From assembly GCF_963576615.1 (NCBI RefSeq), contig NC_088711.1, forward strand, positions 18,756,182 through 18,820,181: a stretch of DNA of 64,000 nucleotides, in the 5' to 3' direction. Below are positions 58,444 to 64,000 of this stretch, in pieces. Numbering within the stretch: the first letter of the stretch is position 1; each line of letters opens with the position of its first letter. Under the pieces are notes generated by a model. That model ran no database searches, had not been told where the DNA came from, and saw nothing but the letters and a program-made list of their open reading frames with translations. Source of the DNA: Watersipora subatra. Lineage: Eukaryota > Bryozoa > Gymnolaemata > Cheilostomatida > Watersiporidae. The translations under genes were made by a program, and so were the position numbers.

Positions 58444-58694
58444 CGCCCAATATAGGCCGTATTATTAAAAAACTACTAGTTTACCAGTATATCATGACAA
58501 GCTGCAGCCAGACCCGTATAGTTTCACATGTGAAACTATACGGCACTGGCGTCAGCTATTGTGTCAGCGACTGGCGAGTATGTAAACCAACACAATGTAT
58601 CGCTTTTTATCTTTTATTTTGTGTTTCCGGTTTTAATCTAGCCGGGTAGAACCAATTTTTGCAAATTGGTCTGAAGTAATTTAGGAGTATTGCC
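58444..58694 (+). promoter_or_regulatory. DLAT promoter and 5' UTR region
   Basis: About 250 bp between the transposon-like unit and the DLAT start codon. It must hold the core promoter and 5' UTR unless these extend into the right arm of the unit. It contains a perfect 30-bp palindrome (58514-58543) and gtgtttccggttttaatcta, with an ETS-like ttccgg at 58625-58630. No TATA box was assigned. The assignment is positional only. Confidence 0.4.
58514..58543. repeat. Perfect 30-bp palindrome upstream of DLAT
   Basis: The half-site ccgtatagtttcaca is followed directly by its complement tgtgaaactatacgg with no loop. It ends about 150 bp before the DLAT ATG. A perfect dyad of this length could bind a dimeric factor, or could be a small MITE or cruciform site. 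Confidence 0.95.
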
Positions 58695-61600
58695 ATGTAC
58701 AGGAGTTTATACCCGATTCGGTTGGCGAAAGAAGCCAGTAGAACGCGTGTTTTACGATGTTACAAATTGCGTGATTTATCAGTTCCAGCTTGTTGCAATT
58801 TTGCAAGTTGCTCAATAAAAAGGTAAGTTATGATTTTTTTGTAGCCGATATTCGTTTTATGTTCGTGAACTAGTTAGTTTGTATTGTAGTTAGTTTGTAT
58901 TGTATTGTAGTTTTTATTGTAGTTAGTTTGTAATATTTTTAAAATGGTACACTTTTGGGTAAATTTCATACTGTTTTGAATGTGATAATATTGCTGAAGA
59001 TTATTGGTCAAGTTGTTATCTATATACAATTCAATACGTATATTAATGATAAATGCCTATCGTTTGCATTTTAGATATAGCAGTTTGATCACGCGCAATC
59101 GCAGTTTATTTTTCTGCTCCCAGCATGCACAGAATAAAAACTTTGTTCGTCTATATAGTTCAGGTTAGTATTTTTTATATTAAGTGTGCATTTGTTGGTT
59201 TCAGTTAGTACACGGGGTTCTGCCAAGTGCAAAGGCCTGATTCTTAGCAAAAGGAAAGTTTGGTAAAAATCCTGCATGAATTTTTAATGTGCTATTCAAA
59301 TGTGGCTGTGTTGCACTTGGTAATGGCCCTTGTAAAAAAGTAAATCTTCTGTAGATGGTGAAAGGAGTACAATAGTTATTTGCTTTTTGCCTAATGCCAT
59401 ATTCTTCAAAATGGTTGCGTGTAGCTTGTTAAACCAATTCTTTTGCAGTTTTTTTGTCCAGTTTTGTATGGTGTTAACAATCGACACAACACAAAATATA
59501 AGCTTAACTAGTCGGCTGTATCATATCCACCAATATATAATGATACCTCAGCTTGCTCTAATGCGATCATGCATTATTTTGTGCAAACTTTGAAACCATG
59601 ACAAAAATTTAAGGTGATAACCAAGAGCATTTTCGAATCATTCTCAACTTTGTTATTTTACTAGTTGGTCACAATTACTGAGAAAACTAATGTATAATAA
59701 ATTACACAACCTGAGCCAGAAGTGTACAGTAAAAAAGATTGAAAAAAGATCATTTGTTAAGCTTACTTCTTAAAAAAAATTAATCCCAGACAATATTGAT
59801 AAATATCGACAGATCTGTCAACCTGGGAAAGTTATAAGGCTTAGTTATGTAACCTCGTTACTAACCAATGTGTTAAGCTGCATAAAAATTATTAGGCCTA
59901 ACAGTACTCCTTACCTAGATAGCCTCTAATACGCACCAATGGTTACCTTACCCCTGTGCCGAGTTTTGGAACTTTATCAAGCCCATTACAGAAGGTGAAT
60001 AAATGCTCTTGGTTGACTTGTTTATAGCCAAACCTCAACATAATTTAGCATATTGGAACATAACATTGACTCAACATTCGAAGTAGTTCCGAGCATACGA
60101 GCATTCAGTATTTCTGGTATAATCAATAGGCCTACATGTGCATGCAGTTCTCCTTTACATAGTTTGGTTGTATAGTGTCTGAATAGTGTATATATGATTG
60201 TACTTCATACCTTCCTTTTGTAGTTCTACAATCGTATAACCTGATAAGACTAGAGCAATTAGTAGTTGTGGTGATAAAAAACAATACTTTCTTTAGGATT
60301 AATGTAAGAAATTATAGAAAAAACACCGGAAAATATATTTAGGTAAATTCTTTAGTGAGTCTACAGAAGCCATCTTTCTGTCTGAATGACTTTCTTTGGC
60401 TCTATGGCAAAAAATCTTTGGTTCCAACTGGATTACTGCTGCGTTATTCTCTACTAGTTCATCAAACCTGTGAAAAGAATTCCTTAGCTGACAGTTAGAA
60501 TGCTACTTGCCTGATTAAACAAAAAAGGTCTTTGTTGTCAAGCTATGTTCACAATTGTGTACTGCAACAATATAGCTCAATAATAACATTCTAACCAAAT
60601 GAAAGACATTTCTGAATATCTTTTACTGAACACCAAGAAGGTAAAACAAAATATAGTCAAACGTCCACATATAATTTTTTGACAATTGATGTGGAATTTG
60701 AACAAATATTTGTTTCAGCATATGTATTCAATTGTAACATGTGGTGTCTAAACATGTTGTGAGATGTCCAACACGTTGTGATATTTCCAACATATTGTGA
60801 GATGTCCAACATGTTGTGACATGTTCAATGTGTTGTGAGGTGTCCAACATGTGACATGTTCAAAATGTGGCGTCTAAACATTTTTTTAGCATAAGTAAAC
60901 AAGCTAATCAAAATAAAAAATTTCTGTTGATTCAAGTCAAGCAACAATATGTACCTTTTCGTTAATTGATTAATTTGGTGTTAATTTAAGTTTTCACGTT
61001 TAGTTTTTCCAGTTTTTTATATAGTTTTTGTTTTAATACCTCTGTAATTACTTGAGCTATTTATTATTGTTTGTGGACATCGGAATGAAACGAACAAAGC
61101 ACAATGTATTCTTCAGTTCTACGATATTTGTTTTCACAAGAAGCAGTTTCGGTGAACTGAACAAATTTAAAAACAAATCAGCTTTGTATGTTGAGGCGCA
61201 ACTGTATATATATAATTGTTTAGATGTAAAATTTGTGAAAACAGCATGCATGTACTTATGTGAATCCTTACATTATATTCTTTTGTCAAACTTGCGTAGC
61301 TTTACCGCCGTAAAACACTTTGATTTTCTTTTTCAGCCTGCTAAATAGTTCATTATCTAATCCCACTCGTTTTTCCGCTACTTCAGCGAGGTAACAGATT
61401 TGTAAAAAACCTGATTGTAATGTAAACAGACCTGTCTGTTTACCACAGGTTTTTGGAGAAGTTGAGATATTACTAACCAACCAGCTACATTTCTCCACTT
61501 GCTATTCTTGATCAACTCTGTGCAGATGAAATAATATGTAATAAGTAATTAAAAGTTGCATAAAGCTCAGTGTCAAGTTGTTAACATGACATAGTTACAA

Positions 61601-62794
61601 TGTTTTGTTACGCATCAAACTCGACCTCATTTTTTTTCAGATACCTAATGTGATAGTCATTCATAATTGTGTCTCAGAAGGTTCACCTATTGGTTAGAGA
61701 AGTGTCTTTCTAAGGTTCATTTCCCAGGCTCTGTGTTTGACTGCTGCTCAATATAAACATAAACACTGTATTTTTATTAAGTGATGCTGAGTCACAAATA
61801 GAATTGATTTAGTGTTTTAAACAATCGTTTGTTGACACTCTCCATGTTATTTAACGAGCTTGTGACAAAGGTTTGTGTTGACCCATGCTCTTGACCCATG
61901 TGTTGACTCCACATATAGACCCTGTGAATGTCATAATTCCACTTTGATATTACAGATTGGAGGCACAACAAATCTTAAAGCTATATAAACTGCCTTCTGT
62001 TATTATTGAGAAATACACAGTTATATAACGTGTCCTTGACACTTTGGCTTCATTCTTAAATCATATATATATTCTAATTTAAGCTAATATGGTATCACTC
62101 AAATAGATGGAGACAGTCTATTAGACACTGAGCTAATATTTCCTGACACACCACAGCAAACGCATGGTGCCAGTCATTCTGCCTGTGAGACAAAACTGGA
62201 ACCACTGATTTTGCTACCTTATCAGGGCCCACTAGGGTTGGCCAACAGTCCGTTTCTTCTCCATTTCATTAGGCTACACAAGCAGACGTCATAGTCACCT
62301 GCCAATGTATTTTACAAAATTCTCACTTTTTGGTCTTTTTCAAAGCTATTCATACTGAACCAACCAGGAAGAAAGCGACCAAATTAATCTGTTGGGAGTT
62401 TGTGTGGCCTGGTACACATGTGACTCAGTGTCGTTGGCTATATGTTTCTAAGCGTAACATGAAGTTGACGGAACTAAACCCAAATAGATGGCAAGAGAAG
62501 GTGGAGAACAGCTACATGGAAGTCAGTGATAAGCCTAAACCATAAGACAATCATTGTCGAAAAAGCCGATTACAAGGGAAGAGACAGAGTTCGTGTGTGG
62601 CACCGGAAAGGTTTTGATATTGTCGACTAAAATCACCAATAGGGGCTGATGTTTTGTTATTATTTGCTGCAGCAACCAATAGGAGTCGATGTTTGTTTTT
62701 ACAGGTGACTTGCCAGAGCATAAAGTGGTTGGAATGCCCAACCTGTCCCCAACCATGGAGACTGGCACCATCGTAGCTTGGATTAAGAAGGAAG
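58695..62794 (+). CDS. DLAT: Pyruvate dehydrogenase E2, dihydrolipoyllysine acetyltransferase, 5' part (three exons, continues off window)
   Basis: Exons 58695-58822, 59075-59163 and 62705-62794. Donors are gtaagtta, gttagtat and gtcagtag; acceptors are tgcattttag and gtttttacag. The phases (2, 1, 1) match at each junction. Residues 1 to about 70 are rich in Arg, Ser and hydrophobics with almost no acids (MYRSLYPIRLAKEASRTRVL at the start), a mitochondrial presequence. Residues about 70-103 read YSSGDLPEHKVVGMPNLSPT followed by METGTIVAWIKKEG, the start of the first lipoyl domain. E2 transfers acetyl groups from the lipoyl arm to CoA in the pyruvate dehydrogenase complex core. The LPxH...LSPTM..GTI..W.KKEG pattern favours DLAT over PDHX. 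The lipoyl-lysine DKA motif would be in the next exon, beyond the window. Intron 2 holds a retroelement scrap and intron 3 a MITE. Confidence 0.9.
59164..62339. other. DLAT intron 2, mostly nothing recognised
   Basis: AT-rich intron without a nested gene. Small frames on both strands are unsupported. It includes the 19-bp tandem repeat at 60735-60880. Confidence 0.5.
60735..60880. repeat. 19-bp degenerate tandem repeat in DLAT intron 2
   Basis: Units of the form atgttgtgagatgtccaac recur about six times with substitutions (acgttgtgatatttccaac, atattgtgagatgtccaac, atgttgtgacatgttcaat). Confidence 0.85.
62335..62470 (+). pseudogene. Retroelement integrase zinc-binding fragment
   Basis: The frame reads AIHTEPTRKKATKLICWEFV then WPGTHVTQCRWL. 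It resembles the H2C2 zinc-binding segment of Ty3/gypsy integrases (H.G..kT..li...fvWPgm...v..w...C), with the second cysteine lost. It lies in DLAT intron 2. Short and degenerate, so only tentative. Confidence 0.45.
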
Positions 62795-64000
62795 GTCAGT
62801 AGATTAATCTCCACCAGGTAACAGACAAACCGGTTCTCAACCATAATAATCATATTATAGACATTCATTTGCGTTGTAAATAAACACTATACCGTAAGTC
62901 CTCATGCTCAAGCCGCGCGGCTTGTGCTTGCAAACAGATGACTCACAAAAGAAAAAAGAATCTTCCAACAATCCTCAATCCTCCTGTGGTATCTAGCCGC
63001 CCTTACCAACAAGCCGCATATGCCCACAGACCGCGGCTAATGACTGAGGTTTTGTCGTCCTTGACCCCTTTGAGAGCAAGAGTGATGAGACGGGTTTTAA
63101 TATACCCCGTCCTCTTAAATAAGAAAACAGGCTACATCAGTACAGTGAAAAGAATTTTCTTTTACTTCCAAGTTCGAATTAAAATTCCTGAACCCTTGCA
63201 TCAAGAACTTACTTGCCATGTCTCAGCTAGATTTTTATTGCACTGTTAGAGGGCTTATAGGCTACACTGTAGGTTTTTTGTGAAGGTTTAGCACCAGTTG
63301 ACATGGTTGTATCAAGCTAATGAGTTCAGTCTTGCTGCTGCTAACTATGTAAAATAACTGAACGGCTGTGGCTTGCTGCAATTTGTTTGATGTGGTGACT
63401 TTTGCACTCAGTTTGGTCCATAGTTTCTGCTTCGATATCAGCAGGTATTAACACGCTCCCAACCACTTGTCTCTCACTCGTGTGTCACGAAATCATCTCG
63501 ACTTAAAGCAATAAATTCTTCTTTAGTCTAAAGTATTCCATAAACATGACCTTGAAAATAAACGAGTAGGTCGCCAAAACCCCCTACATAAAAGTGTATC
63601 ATGAATGCGATTCCTTGGTTATAGTGAGGGAGCTGAGCAGAAATCGCATTTATCGAGAAGCCGCCCTGAGCTCCACGTAATTTTTTAAAGTTTGACCTTT
63701 AGCCGCCGTCTATGACCTTGAACCAGAAGCAACGCCCAATGACAAGCCGCGCGGCCTGCGCATGAGGACTTACGGTACATGTATTGAAATAAGCTTTACA
63801 AAAATTGTCACAAATTGTTCTACGCAGTGTCTGCAGCGGATCATGCATTTTGATCCCTGGCGTGTAACAACAGGTCAAGTCTATCAGTATCACATAACCT
63901 GTAATATTATTGCAGCCCTTATGTAATTCTGCCTCAAGTTCTCCTAAAGTGCGATATTCAGTTTGCTATACTCTCACTTGCATGTAGGAGAGAGCATGTC
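62795..64000 (+). other. DLAT intron 3 (continues beyond window)
   Basis: No segment encoding the next part of the lipoyl domain (EGD...EIETDKA-type) is seen before the window ends, so the next exon lies outside. The intron is mostly occupied by the MITE at 62892-63775. Confidence 0.6.
62892..63775. mobile_element. TA-flanked MITE in DLAT intron 3 (884 bp)
   Basis: Ends CCGTAAGTCCTCATGCTCAA (left) and CCGTAAGTCCTCATGCGCAG (inward from the right). Both continue with GCCGCGCGGCTTGT; about 32 of the first 36 bases match. TA flanks both sides (62890-62891 and 63776-63777). The interior frame at 62938-63249 shows no transposase motif. TA duplications point to Tc1/mariner-like or related elements. 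Confidence 0.8.

Noticed and set aside
58695-62794. PDHX (E3-binding protein) instead of DLAT
   Set aside because: The LPEH...GTIVAW...KKEG context matches the first lipoyl domain of E2 better; the rest of the gene is outside the window, so this is not absolute.

Overview
This window is eukaryotic and looks like an AT-rich invertebrate (metazoan) nuclear genome. Its genes are split by GT-AG introns, and two conserved animal genes can be rebuilt exon by exon. It also has dense microsatellites, tRNA-like SINE heads, a 5S rRNA-derived pseudogene and many decayed transposons. A lophotrochozoan such as a bryozoan or mollusc would fit the repeat style, but that is a weak guess. There is no prokaryotic content, CRISPR array or operon.

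Host genes. (1) ARL3, + strand, 32700-39678, six coding exons, 182 codons, all GTPase motifs present. (2) The 5' end of DLAT (pyruvate dehydrogenase E2), + strand, from 58695 and running off the window; three exons cover the mitochondrial presequence and the start of the first lipoyl domain. (3) An unrecognised protein of about 790 residues, - strand, 26246-22633, with acidic tandem repeats and a basic tail. (4) A small, probably single-pass membrane protein, - strand, 4117-3797. (5) One isolated candidate exon at 2411-2515 (-). A chain of four candidate exons (53648-56824) lies inside a transposon-like unit just upstream of DLAT.

Mobile DNA, left to right. A 1.86-kb repeat (4206-6062, again at 28930-30785) abuts a dead Ty3/gypsy element (6063-9500, -), whose reverse transcriptase is split by a MITE with TTAA target duplications (6992-7889). 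A truncated LINE with a restriction-like endonuclease follows (9791-11544, -). The same three components recur at 28465-30785 in a circularly permuted order. From 12.4 to 22.2 kb there is a 5S pseudogene, several tandem arrays, SINE-like units and more TTAA-flanked elements. ARL3 introns hold a pogo-type MITE (35281-36154) and a nested pair (36798-38098 containing 37093-37959). From 41.5 to 52.3 kb lie a pogo MITE, LINE pieces, a P-element transposase fragment, an internally deleted Tigger element with intact termini (45777-47049), a CR1-like LINE lacking its RT, a second LINE and short MITEs with 7-8 bp target duplications. A 6.05-kb unit with about 650-bp inverted termini and a perfect 7-bp flanking duplication (52387-58435) ends about 260 bp before the DLAT start codon.

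The host genes look unrelated in function: ARL3 in ciliary lipidated-protein traffic, DLAT in mitochondrial pyruvate oxidation. The most unusual structures are the 6-kb long-TIR unit with possible exons, the permuted composite repeat, and the TTAA-flanked MITE families. All calls come from reading the sequence; no database search or alignment program was run.
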